Source: Eutreptiella sp. 'Long Island Sound 2002' (lineage: Eukaryota > Euglenozoa > Euglenophyceae > Eutreptiales > Eutreptiaceae). Taken from it: a DNA stretch of 64,000 bases. Location: positions 178,402 to 242,401 of the forward strand of contig CAXIWF010000168.1 of the NCBI GenBank assembly GCA_964036045.1. Direction: 5' to 3'. Below are positions 21,371 through 32,909 of this stretch, piece after piece. How positions within the stretch are numbered: the first letter of the stretch is position 1; every line of letters begins with the position of its first letter. The notes below the pieces were generated by a model that was not told the DNA's origin, made no database searches, and saw only the letters and a program-made list of their open reading frames with translations. Made by a program: the position numbers and the translations under genes.

Positions 21371-24300
21371 AATTTTCCGAGATTTTTCCGAGAATTTTCC
21401 GAGAATTTTCCGATAATTTTCCGAGAATTTTCCGAGAATTTTCCGAGAATTTTCGGAGAATTTTCCGAGATTTTTCCGAGAATTTTCCGATAATTTTCCG
21501 ATAATTTTCCGAGAATTTTCCGAGAATTTTCCGAGAATTTTCCGAGAACTTTCCGAGAATTTTCCGAGAATTTTCCGAGAATTTTCCGAGAATTTTCCGA
21601 GAATTTTCCGAGAACTTTCCGAGAATTTTCTGAGAATTTTCGGAGAATTTTCCGAGAATTTTCCGAGAATTTTCGGAGAATTTTTCGAGAATTTTCCGAG
21701 AATTTTCCGTCAATTTTCCGAGAATTTTCCGAGAATTTTCCGAGAATTTTCCGAGAATTTTCCGAGAATTTTCCGAGAATTTTCCGAGAATTTTCCGAGA
21801 ATTTTCCGAGAATTTTCCGAGAATTTTCCGAGAATTTTCCGAGAATTTTCCGAGAATTTTCCTAGAGTTTTTTGTCAATTTTCCGAGAATTTTCCGAGAA
21901 TTTTCCGATAATTTTCCGAGAATTTTCCGAGAATTTTCCGAGAATTTTCCGAGAATTTTCCGAGAATTTTCCGAGAATTTTCCGAGAATTTTCCGTCAAT
22001 TTTCCGAGAATTTTCCGAGAATTTTCCGAGAATTTTCCGAGAATTTTCTGAGAATTTTCTGAGAATTTTCCGAGAATTTTCCGAGAATTTTCCGAGAATT
22101 TTCCGAGAATTTTCCGTCAATTTTCCGAGAATTTTCCGAGAATTTTCCGAGAATTTTCCGAGAATTTTCCGAGAATTTTCCGAGAATTTTCCGAGAATTT
22201 TCCGAGAATTTTCCGAGAATTTTCCGAGAATTTTCCGAAAAATTTCCGAGAATTTTCCGAGAATTTTCCGAGAATTTTCCGAGAATTTTCTGAGACTTTT
22301 CCGAGAATTTTCCGTCAATTTTCCGAGAATTTTCCGAGAATTTTCCGAAAATTTTCCGAGAATTTTCCGAGAATTTTCCGAGAATTTTCCGAGAATTTTC
22401 TGAGAATTTTCCGAGAATTTTCCGAGAATTTTCCGTCAATTTTCCGAGAATTTTCCGAGAATTTTCCGAGAATTTTCCGAGAATTTTCTGAGAATTTTCT
22501 GAGAATTTTCCGAGAATTTTCCGAGAATTTTCCGAGAATTTTCCGAGAATTTTCCGAGAATTTTCCGAGAATTTTCCGAGAATTTTCCGAGAATTTTCCG
22601 AGAATTTTCCGGGAATTTTCCGAGAATTTTCCGAGAATTTTCCGAGAATTTTCCGAGAATTTTCAGAGAATTTTCCGTCAATTGTCCGAGAATTTTCCGA
22701 GAATTTTCCGAGAATTTTCCGAGAATTTTCCGACAATTTTCCGAGAGTTTTCCGTCAATTTTCCGAGAATTTTCCGAGAATTTTCCGAGAATTTTCCGAG
22801 AATTTTCCGAGAATTTTCCGAGAATTTTCCGAGAATTTTCCGAGAATTTTCCGAGAATTTTTCGAGAATTTTCCGAGAATTTTCCGTCAATTTTCCGAGA
22901 ATTTTCGGAGAATTTTCCGAGAATTTTCCGAGAATTTTCCGAGAATTTTCCGAGAATTTTCCGAGAATTTTCCGAGAATTTTCCGTCAATTTTCCGAGAA
23001 TTTTCCGAGAATTTTCCGAGAATTTTCCGAGAATTTTCCCAGAATTTTCCGAGAATTTTCCGAGAATTTTCCGAGAATTTTCCGAGAATTTTCCGAGAAT
23101 TTTCCGAGAATTTTCCGAGAATTTTCCGAGAATTTTCCGAGAATTTTCCGAGAATTTTCCGGGAATTTTCCAAGAATTTTCCGAGAATTTTCCGAGAATT
23201 TTCCGAGAATTTTCCGAGAATTTTCCGAGAATTTTCCGAGAATTTTCCGAGAATTTTCTGAGAATTTTCCAAGAATTTTCCGAGATTTTTCCGAGAATTT
23301 TCCGAGAATTTTCCGAGAATTTTCCGAGAATTTTCCGAGAATTTTCCGAGAATTTTCCGAGAACTTTCCGAGAATTTTCCGAGAATTTTCCGAGAATTTT
23401 CTGAGAATTTTCCGAGAATTTTCCGAGAATTTTCCGAGAATTTTCCGTCAATTTTCCGAGAATTTTCTGAGAATTTCTGAGAATTTTCCGAGCATTTTCC
23501 GAGAATTTTCCGAGAATTTTCCGAGAATTTTCCGAGAATTTTCCAAGAATTTTCCGAGAATTTGCCGAGAATTTTCCGAGAATTTTCCGAGAATTTTCAG
23601 AAAATTTTCCGAGAATTCTCCGAGAATTTTCCGAGAATTTTCCGAGAATTTTCCGAGAATTTTCTGAGAATTTTCCGAGAATTTTCCGAGAATTTTCCGT
23701 CAATTTTCCGAGAATTTTCCGAGAATTTTCCGAGAATTTTCCGAGAATTTTCTGAGAATTTTCCGAGAATTTTCCGAGAATTTTCCGAGAATTTTCCGAG
23801 AATTTTCCGAGAATTTTCCGAGAATTTTCCGAGAATTTTCCGAGAATTTTCCGAGAATTTTCCGAGAATTTTCCGGGAATTTTCCGAGAATTTTCCGAGA
23901 ATTTTCCGAGAATTTTCCGAGAATTTTCCGAGAATTTTCCGTCAATTTTCCGAGAATTTTCCGAGAATTTTCCGAGAATTTTCCGAGAATTTTCCGAGAA
24001 TTTTCCGAGAATTTTCCGAGAATTTTCCGAGAATTTTCCGAGAATTTTCTGAGAATTTTCCGAGAATTTTCCGAGAATTTTCCGAGATTTTTCCCAGAAT
24101 TTTCCGAGAATTTTCCGAGAATTTTCCAAGAATTTTCCGAGAATTTGCCGAGAATTTACCGAGAATTTTCCGAGAATTTTCCGAGAATTTTCCGAGAATT
24201 TTCCGTCAATTTTCCGAGAATTTTCCGAGCATTTTCCGAGAATTTTCCGAGAATTTTCCGAGAATTTTCCGAGAATTTTCCGAGAATTTTCCGAGAATTT

Positions 24301-24539
24301 TCCGAGAATTTTCCGAGAATTTTCCGAGAATTTTCCGAGAATTTTCCGAGAATTTTCCGAGAATTTTCCGAGAATTTTCCGAGAATTTTCCGAGAATTTT
24401 CCAAGAATTTTCCGAGAATTTGCCGAGAATTTTCCGAGAATTTTCCGAGAATTTTCCGAAAATTTTCCGAGAATTTTCCGAGAATTTTCCGAGAATTTTC
24501 CGAGAATTTTCCGAGAATTTTCCGAGAATTTTCTGAGAA
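21371..24539 (+). repeat. Mixed region with ATAA cluster and TTTGCCGAG modules
   Basis: Holds CCGAGATTTTT and CCGATAA units at 21380-21510, a CCTAGAGTTTTTTGTCAA junction near 21861, an AATTGTCCGAG variant near 22681, a CCGACAATTTT near 22731, a 10-bp unit near 23467 and the only GAATTC I noticed (23613-23618). A module of CCAAG, CCGAG and then TTTGCCGAG recurs with its G at 23564, 24147 and 24422 (583 and 275 bp apart, 53 and 25 units). An earlier copy is at 17637. No gene is seen. Confidence 0.8.
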
Positions 24540-26460
24540 TTTTCCGAGAATTTTCCGAGAATTTTCCGTCAATTTTCCGAGAATTTTCCGAGAATTTTCC
24601 GAGAATTTTCCGAGAATTTTCTGAGAATTTTCCGAGAATTTTCCGAGAATTTTCCGAGAATTTTCCGTCAATTTTCCGAGAATTTTCCGAGAATTTTCCG
24701 AGAATTTTCCGAGAATTTTCCGAGAACTTTCCGAGAATTTTCTGAGAATTTTCGGAGAATTTTCCGAGAATTTTCCGAGAATTTTCGGAGAATTTTTCGA
24801 GAATTTTCCGAGAATTTTCCGTCAATTTTCCGAGAATTTTGCGAGAATTTTCCGAGAATTTTCCGAGAATTTTCCGAGAATTTTCCGAGAATTTTCCGAG
24901 AATTTTCCGAGAATTTTCCGAGAATTTTCCGAGAATTTTCCGAGAATTTTCCAAGAGTTTTTCGTCAATTTTCCGAGAATTTTCCGAGAGGTTTCCGAGA
25001 ATTTTCCGAGAATTTTCTGAGAATTTTCCGAGAATTTTCCGAGAATTTTCCGTCAATTTTCCTAGAATTTTCCGAGAATTTTCCGAGAATTTTCCGAGAA
25101 TTTTCTGAGAATTTTCCGAGAATTTTCCGAGAATTTTGCGAGAATTTTCCGAGAATTTTCCGAGAATTTTCCGAGAATTTTCCGAGAATTTTCCGAGAAT
25201 TTTCCGAGAATTTTCCGGGAATTTTCCGAGAATTTTCCGAGAATTTTCCGAGCATTTTCCGAGAATTTTCCGAGAATTTTCCGTCAATTTTCCCAGAATT
25301 TTCCGAGAATTTTCCCAGAATTTTCCGGGAATTTTCCGAGAATTTTCCGAGAATTTTCCGAGAATTTTCCGAGAATTTTCCGAGAATTTTCCGAGAATTT
25401 TCCTAGAATTTTCTGAGAATTTTCCGAGAATTTTCCGTCAATTTTCCCAGAATTTTCCGAGAATTTTCCCAGAATTTTCCGGGAATTTTCCGAGAATTTT
25501 CCGAGAATTTTCCGAGAATTTTCCGAGAATTTTCCGAGAATTTTCCGAGAATTTTCGTAGAATTTTCTGAGAATTTTCCCAGAATTTTCCGAGAATTTTC
25601 CCAGAATTTTCCGGGAATTTTCCGAGAATTTTCCGAGAATTTTCCGAGAATTTTCCGAGAATTTTCCGAGAATTTTCCTAGAATTTTCTGAGAATTTTCC
25701 GAGAATTTTCGGAGAATTTTCCGAGATTTTTCCGAGAATTTTCCGATAATTTTCCGATAATTTTCCGAGAATTTTCCGAGAATTTTCCGAGAATTTTCCG
25801 AGAATTTTCCGAGAATTTTCCGAGAATTTTCCGAGAATTTTCCGAGAATTTTCCGAGAACTTTCCGAGAATTTTCTGAGAATTTTCGGAGAATTTTCCGA
25901 GAATTTTCCGAGAATTTTCGGAGAATTTTTCGAGAATTTTCCGAGAATTTTCCGTCAATTTTCCGAGAATTTTCCGAGAATTTTCCGAGAATTTTCCGAG
26001 AATTTTCCGAGAATTTTCCGAGAATTTTCCGAGAATTTTCCGAGAATTTTCCGAGAATTTTCCGAGAATTTTCCGAGAATTTTCCGAGAGTTTTTCGTCA
26101 ATTTTCCGAGAATTTTCCGAGAATTTTCCGAGAATTTTCCGAGAATTTTCCGAGAATTTTCCGAGAATTTTCCGAGAATTTTCCGAGAATTTTCCGTCAA
26201 TTTTCCGAGAATTTTCCGAGAATTTTCCGAGAATTTTCCGAGAATTTTCTGAGAATTTTCTGAGAATTTTCCGAGAATTTTCCGAGAATTTTCCGAGAAT
26301 TTTCCGAGAATTTTCCGAGAATTTTCCGAGAATTTTCCGAGAATTTTCCGAGAATTTTCCGAGAATTTTCCGAGAATTTTCCGAGAATTTTCCGAGAATT
26401 TTCCGAGAATTTTCCGAGAATTTTCCGGGAATTTTCCGAGAATTTTCCGAGAATTTTCCG
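24540..26460 (+). repeat. 1.91-1.98-kb tandem duplication, copy 1
   Basis: GTCA at 24568 and 24667, CCAAGAG junction at 24951, CCGAGAGGTTT, GAGCATTTT at 25251, the rare CGTAGAATTTT at 25556, the CCCAG nested block (25292, 25446, 25578), GAGTTTTTCGTCAA at 26096 and CCGGG at 26425. All recur in copy 2 at offsets rising from 1,914 to 1,980 bp in steps of 11. The copies abut. Confidence 0.9.
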
Positions 26461-28450
26461 AGAATTTTCCGAGAATTTTCCGTCAATTTTCCGAGAATTT
26501 TCCGAGAATTTTCCGAGAATTTTCCGAGAATTTTCTGAGAATTTTCCGAGAATTTTCCGAGAATTTTCCGAGAATTTTCCGTCAATTTTCCGAGAATTTT
26601 CCGAGAATTTTCCGAGAATTTTCCGAGAATTTTCCGAGAACTTTCCGAGAATTTTCTGAGAATTTTCGGAGAATTTTCCGAGAATTTTCCGAGAATTTTC
26701 GGAGAATTTTTCGAGAATTTTCCGAGAATTTTCCGTCAATTTTCCGAGAATTTTCCGAGAATTTTCCGAGAATTTTCCGAGAATTTTCCGAGAATTTTCC
26801 GAGAATTTTCCGAGAATTTTCCGAGAATTTTCCGAGAATTTTCCGAGAATTTTCCGAGAATTTTCCAAGAGTTTTTCGTCAATTTTCCGAGAATTTTCCG
26901 AGAGGTTTCCGAGAATTTTCCGAGAATTTTCTGAGAATTTTCCGAGAATTTTCCGAGAATTTTCCGTCAATTTTCCTAGAATTTTCCGAGAATTTTCCGA
27001 GAATTTTCCGAGAATTTTCTGAGAATTTTCCGAGAATTTTCCGAGAATTTTCCGAGAATTTTCCGAGAATTTTCCGAGAATTTTCCGAGAATTTTCCGAG
27101 AATTTTCCGAGAATTTTCCGAGAATTTTCCGAGAATTTTCCGGGAATTTTCCGAGAATTTTCCGAGAATTTTCCGAGCATTTTCCGAGAATTTTCCGAGA
27201 ATTTTCCGTCAATTTTCCCAGAATTTTCCGAGAATTTTCCCAGAATTTTCCGGGAATTTTCCGAGAATTTTCCGAGAATTTTCCGAGAATTTTCCGAGAA
27301 TTTTCCGAGAATTTTCCTAGAATTTTCTGAGAATTTTCCGAGAATTTTCCGTCAATTTTCCCAGAATTTTCCGAGAATTTTCCCAGAATTTTCCGGGAAT
27401 TTTCCGAGAATTTTCCGAGAATTTTCCGAGAATTTTCCGAGAATTTTCCGAGAATTTTCCGAGAATTTTCGTAGAATTTTCTGAGAATTTTCCCAGAATT
27501 TTCCGAGAATTTTCCCAGAATTTTCCGGGAATTTTCCGAGAATTTTCCGAGAATTTTCCGAGAATTTTCCGAGAATTTTCCGAGAATTTTCCGAGAATTT
27601 TCCTAGAATTTTCTGAGAATTTTCCGAGAATTTTCGGAGAATTTTCCGAGATTTTTCCGAGAATTTTCCGATAATTTTCCGATAATTTTCCGAGAATTTT
27701 CCGAGAATTTTCCGAGAATTTTCCGAGAATTTTCCGAGAATTTTCCGAGAATTTTCCGAGAATTTTCCGAGAATTTTCCGAGAATTTTCCGAGAATTTTC
27801 CGAGAACTTTCCGAGAATTTTCTGAGAATTTTCGGAGAATTTTCCGAGAATTTTCCGAGAATTTTCGGAGAATTTTTCGAGAATTTTCCGAGAATTTTCC
27901 GTCAATTTTCCGAGAATTTTCCGAGCATTTTCCGAGAATTTTCCGAGAATTTTCCGAGAATTTTCCGAGAATTTTCCGAGAATTTTCCGAGAATTTTCCG
28001 AGAATTTTCCGAGAATTTTCCGAGAATTTTCCGAGAATTTTCCGAGAATTTTCCGAGAGTTTTTCGTCAATTTTCCGAGAATTTTCCGAGAATTTTCCGA
28101 GAATTTTCCGAGAATTTTCCGAGAATTTTCCGAGAATTTTCCGAGAATTTTCCGAGAATTTTCCGAGAATTTTCCGTCAATTTTCCGAGAATTTTCCGAG
28201 AATTTTCCGAGAATTTTCCGAGAATTTTCTGAGAATTTTCTGAGAATTTTCCGAGAATTTTCCGAGAATTTTCCGAGAATTTTCCGAGAATTTTCCGAGA
28301 ATTTTCCGAGAATTTTCCGAGAATTTTCCGAGAATTTTCCGAGAATTTTCCGAGAATTTTCCGAGAATTTTCCGAGAATTTTCCGAGAATTTTCCGAGAA
28401 TTTTCCGGGAATTTTCCGAGAATTTTCCGAGAATTTTCCGAGAATTTTCC
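26461..28450 (+). repeat. 1.91-1.98-kb tandem duplication, copy 2
   Basis: Marker partners are GTCA at 26482 and 26581, CCAAGAG at 26865, GAGCATTTT at 27176, CGTAG at 27470, GAGTTTTTCGTCAA at 28065 and CCGGG near 28405. The copy is about six units longer than copy 1. A GAGCATTTT near 27925 is present here but not in copy 1. The match ends near 28450. Confidence 0.9.
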
Positions 28451-28569
28451 GAGAATTTTCCGAGAATTTTCCGAGAATTTTCCAAGAATTTTCCGAGAAT
28501 TTTCCGAGAATTTTCCGAGAATTTTCCGAGAATTTTCCGAGAATTTTCCGAGAATTTTCCAAGAATTTT

Positions 28570-30260
28570 CCGTCAATTTTCCGAGAATTTTTCGAGAATT
28601 TTCCGAGAATTTTCCGTCAATTTTCCGAGAATTTTTCGAGAATTTTCCGAGAATTTTCCGAGAATTTTCCGAGAATTTTCCGAGAATTTTCCGAGAATTT
28701 TCCGAGAATTTTCCGAGAATTTTCCGAGAGTTTTTCGTCAATTTTCCGAGAATTTTCCGAGAATTTTCCGAGAATTTTCCGAGAATTTTCCGAGAATTTT
28801 CCGAGAATTTTCCGAGCATTTTCCGAGAATTTTCCGAGAATTTTCCGAGAATTTTCCGTCAATTTTCCGAGAATTTTCCGAGAATTTTCCGATAATTTTC
28901 TGAGAATTTTCCGAGAATTTTCCGAGAATTTTCCGAGAATTTTCCGAGAATTTTCCGAGAATTTTCCGAGAATTTTCCGAGAATTTTCCGAGAATTTTCC
29001 GAGAATTTTCCGAGAATTTTCCGGGAATTTTCCGAGAATTTTCCGAGAATTTTCCGAGAATTTTCCGAGAATTTTCCGAGAATTTTCCGAGAATTTTCCA
29101 AGAATTTTCCGAGAATTTTCCGAGAATTTTCCGAGAATTTTCCGAGAATTTTCCGAGAATTTTCCGAGAATTTTCCGAGAATTTTCCAAGAATTTTCCGT
29201 CAATTTTCCGAGAATTTTTCGAGAATTTTCCGAGAATTTTCCGTCAATTTTCCGAGAATTTTCCGAGAATTTTCCGAGAATTTTCCGAGAATTTTCCGAG
29301 AATTTTCCGAGAATTTTCCGAGAATTTTCCAAGAATTTTCCGAGAATTTTCCGAGAATTTTCCGAGAATTTTCCGAGAGTTTTTCGTCAATTTTCCGAGA
29401 ATTTTCCGAGAATTTTCCGAGAATTTTCCGAGAATTTTCCGAGAATTTTCCGAGAATTTTCCGAGAATTTTCCGAGAATTTTCCGAGAATTTTCCGTCAA
29501 TTTTCCGAGAATTTTCCGAGAATTTTCCGAGAATTTTCCGAGAATTTTCCGAGAATTTTCCGAGAATTTTCCGAGAATTTTCCGAGAATTTTCCGAGAAT
29601 TTTCCGGGAATTTTCGGAGAATTTTCCGAGAATTTTCCGAGAATTTTCCGAGAATTTTCCGAGAATTTTCCGAGAATTTTCCGAGAATTTTCCGAGAATT
29701 TTCCGAGAATTTTCCGAGAATTTTCCGAGAATTTTCCGAGAATTTTCCGAGAATTTTCCGTCAGTTTTCCGAGAATTTTCCGAGAATTTTCCGAGAATTT
29801 TCCGAGAATTTTCCGAGAATTTTCCGAGAATTTTCCGAGAATTTTCCGAGAATTTTCCGAGAATTTTCTGAGAATTTTTCGAGAATTTTCCGAGAATTTT
29901 CCGTCAATTTTCCGAGAATTTTCCGAGAATTTTCCGAGAATTTTCCGAGAATTTTCCGAGAATTTTCCGAGAATTTTCCGAGAATTTTCCGAGAATTTTC
30001 CGAGAATTTTCCGAGAATTTTCCGAGAATTTTCCGAGAATTTTTCTGAGAGTTTTTCGTCAATTTTCCGAGAATTTTCCGAGAATTTTCCGAGAATTTTC
30101 CGAGAATTTTCCGAGAATTTTCCGAGAATTTTCCGAGAATTTTCCGAGAATTTTCCGAGAATTTTCCGAGAATTTTCCGAGAATTTTCCGAGAATTTTCC
30201 GGGAATTTTCCGAGAATTTTCCGAGAATTTTCCGAGAATTTTCCGAGAATTTTCCGAGAA
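28570..30260 (+). repeat. 2.47-kb-period duplication, copy 1
   Basis: GTCA at 28616, GAGTTTTTCGTCAA at 28737, GTCA at 28858, CCGATAA followed by CTGAG at 28891, CCGGG followed by CGGAG at 29604, GTCAG at 29760 and a 12-bp unit before CTGAGAG at about 30045 all recur 2,465-2,476 bp downstream. A GAGCATTTT near 28814 is not repeated. Confidence 0.87.
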
Positions 30261-31044
30261 TTTTCCGAGAATTTTCCGAGAATTTTCCGAGAATTTTCCG
30301 AGAATTTTCCGAGAATTTTCTGAGAATTTTCCGAGAATTTTCCGAGAATTTTCCGAGAATTTTCCGTCAATTTTCCGAGAATTTTCCGAGAATTTTCCGA
30401 GAATTTTCCGAGAATTTTCCGAGAATTTTCCGAGAATTTTCCGAGAATTTTCCGAGAATTTTCCGAGAATTTTTCGAGAATTTTCCGAGAATTTTCCGTC
30501 AATTTTCCGAGAATTTTCCGAGAATTTTCCGAGAATTTTCCGAGAATTTTCCGAGAATTTTCCGAGAATTTTCCGAGAATTTTCCGAGAATTTTCCGAGA
30601 ATTTTCCGAGAGTTTTTCGTCAATTTTCCGAGAATTTTCCGAGAATTTTCCGAGAATTTTCCGAGAATTTTCCGAGAATTTTCCGAGAATTTTCCGAGAA
30701 TTTTCCGAGAATTTTCCGAGAATTTTCCGTCAATTTTCCGAGAATTTTCCGAGAATTTTCCGAGAATTTTCCGAGAATTTTCTGAGAATTTTCTGAGAAT
30801 TTTCCGAGAATTTTCCGAGAATTTTCCGAGAATTTTCCGAGAATTTTCCGAGAATTTTCCGAGAATTTTCCGGGAATTTTCCGAGAATTTTCCGAGAATT
30901 TTCCGAGAATTTTCCGAGAATTTTCCGAGAATTTTCCGAGAATTTTCCAAGAATTTTCCGAGAATTTTCCGAGAATTTTCCGAGAATTTTCCGAGAATTT
31001 TCCGAGAATTTTCCGAGAATTTTCCGAGAATTTTCCAAGAATTT
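30261..31044 (+). repeat. Array segment between the 2.47-kb copies
   Basis: One standard higher-order repeat: GTCA at 30366, TCGAG near 30473, GTCA near 30498, GAGTTTTTCGTCAA near 30619, GTCA near 30729, a CTGAG pair near 30780-30800, CCGGG near 30870, CCAAG near 30948 and 31035. No gene is seen. Confidence 0.8.
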
Positions 31045-32715
31045 TCCGTCAATTTTCCGAGAATTTTTCGAGAATTTTCCGAGAATTTTCCGTCAATTTT
31101 CCGAGAATTTTCCGAGAATTTTCCGAGAATTTTCCGAGAATTTTCCGAGAATTTTCCGAGAATTTTCCGAGAATTTTCCGAGAATTTTCCGAGAATTTTC
31201 CGAGAGTTTTTCGTCAATTTTCCGAGAATTTTCCGAGAATTTTCCGAGAATTTTCCGAGAATTTTCCGAGAATTTTCCGAGAATTTTCCGAGAATTTTCC
31301 GAGAATTTTCCGAGAATTTTCCGAGAATTTTCCGTCAATTTTCCGAGAATTTTCCGAGAATTTTCCGATAATTTTCTGAGAATTTTCCGAGAATTTTCCG
31401 AGAATTTTCCGAGAATTTTCCGAGAATTTTCCGAGAATTTTCCGAGAATTTTCCGAGAATTTTCCGAGAATTTTCCGAGAATTTTCCGAGAATTTTCCGA
31501 GAATTTTCCGAGAATTTTCCGGGAATTTTCCGAGAATTTTCCGAGAATTTTCCGAGAATTTTCCGAGAATTTTCCGAGAATTTTCCAAGAATTTTCCGAG
31601 AATTTTCCGAGAATTTTCCGAGAATTTTCCGAGAATTTTCCGAGAATTTTCCGAGAATTTTCCGAGAATTTTCCAAGAATTTTCCGTCAATTTTCCGAGA
31701 ATTTTTCGAGAATTTTCCGAGAATTTTCCGTCAATTTTCCGAGAATTTTCCGAGAATTTTCCGAGAATTTTCCGAGAATTTTCCGAGAATTTTCCGAGAA
31801 TTTTCCGAGAATTTTCCAAGAATTTTCCGAGAATTTTGCGAGAATTTTCCGAGAATTTTCCGAGAGTTTTTCGTCAATTTTCCGAGAATTTTCCGAGAAT
31901 TTTCCGAGAATTTTCCGAGAATTTTCCGAGAATTTTCCGAGAATTTTCCGAGAATTTTCCGAGAATTTTCCGTCAATTTTCCGAGAATTTTCCGAGAATT
32001 TTCCGAGAATTTTCCGAGAATTTTCCGAGAATTTTCCGAGAATTTTCCGAGAATTTTCCGAGAATTTTCCGAGAATTTTCCGGGAATTTTCGGAGAATTT
32101 TCCGAGAATTTTCCGAGAATTTTCCGAGAATTTTCCGAGAATTTTCCGAGAATTTTCCGAGAATTTTCCGAGAATTTTCCGAGAATTTTCCGAGAATTTT
32201 CCGAGAATTTTCCGAGAATTTTCCGTCAGTTTTCCGAGAATTTTCCGAGAATTTTCCGAGAATTTTCCGAGAATTTTCCGAGAATTTTCCGAGAATTTTC
32301 CGAGAATTTTCCGAGAATTTTCCGAGAATTTTCTGAGAATTTTTCGAGAATTTTCCGAGAATTTTCCGTCAATTTTCCGAGAATTTTCCGAGAATTTTCC
32401 GAGAATTTTCCGAGAATTTTCCGAGAATTTTCCGAGAATTTTCCGAGAATTTTCCGAGAATTTTCCGAGAATTTTCCGAGAATTTTCCGAGAATTTTCCG
32501 AGAATTTTTCTGAGAGTTTTTCGTCAATTTTCCGAGAATTTTCCGAGAATTTTCCGAGAATTTTCCGAGAATTTTCCGAGAATTTTCCGAGAATTTTCCG
32601 AGAATTTTCCGAGAATTTTCCGAGAATTTTCCGAGAATTTTCCGAGAATTTTCCGGGAATTTTCCGAGAATTTTCCGAGAATTTTCCGAGAATTTTCCGA
32701 GAATTTTCCGAGAAT
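31045..32715 (+). repeat. 2.47-kb-period duplication, copy 2
   Basis: Partner markers are GTCA at 31092, GAGTTTTTCGTCAA at 31213, GTCA at 31334, CCGATAA-CTGAG at 31367, CCGGG-CGGAG at 32080, GTCAG at 32225 and the 12-bp unit before CTGAGAG at about 32510. Sharing the +1 length variant is strong evidence of common descent. Confidence 0.87.
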
Positions 32716-32909
32716 TTTCCGAGAATTTTCCGAGAATTTTCCGAGAATTTTCCGTCAATTTTCCGAGAATTTTCCGAGAATTTTCCGAGAATTTTCCGAG
32801 AATTTTCCGAGAATTTTCCGAGAATTTTCCGAGAATTTTCCGAGAATTTTCCGAGAATTTTCCGAGAATTTTTCGAGAATTTTCCGAGAATTTTCCGTCA
32901 ATTTTCCGA

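Noticed and set aside
23613-23618. GAATTC restriction-type palindrome as a functional site
   Set aside because: It arises from one T-to-C change in a unit and has no other feature around it.
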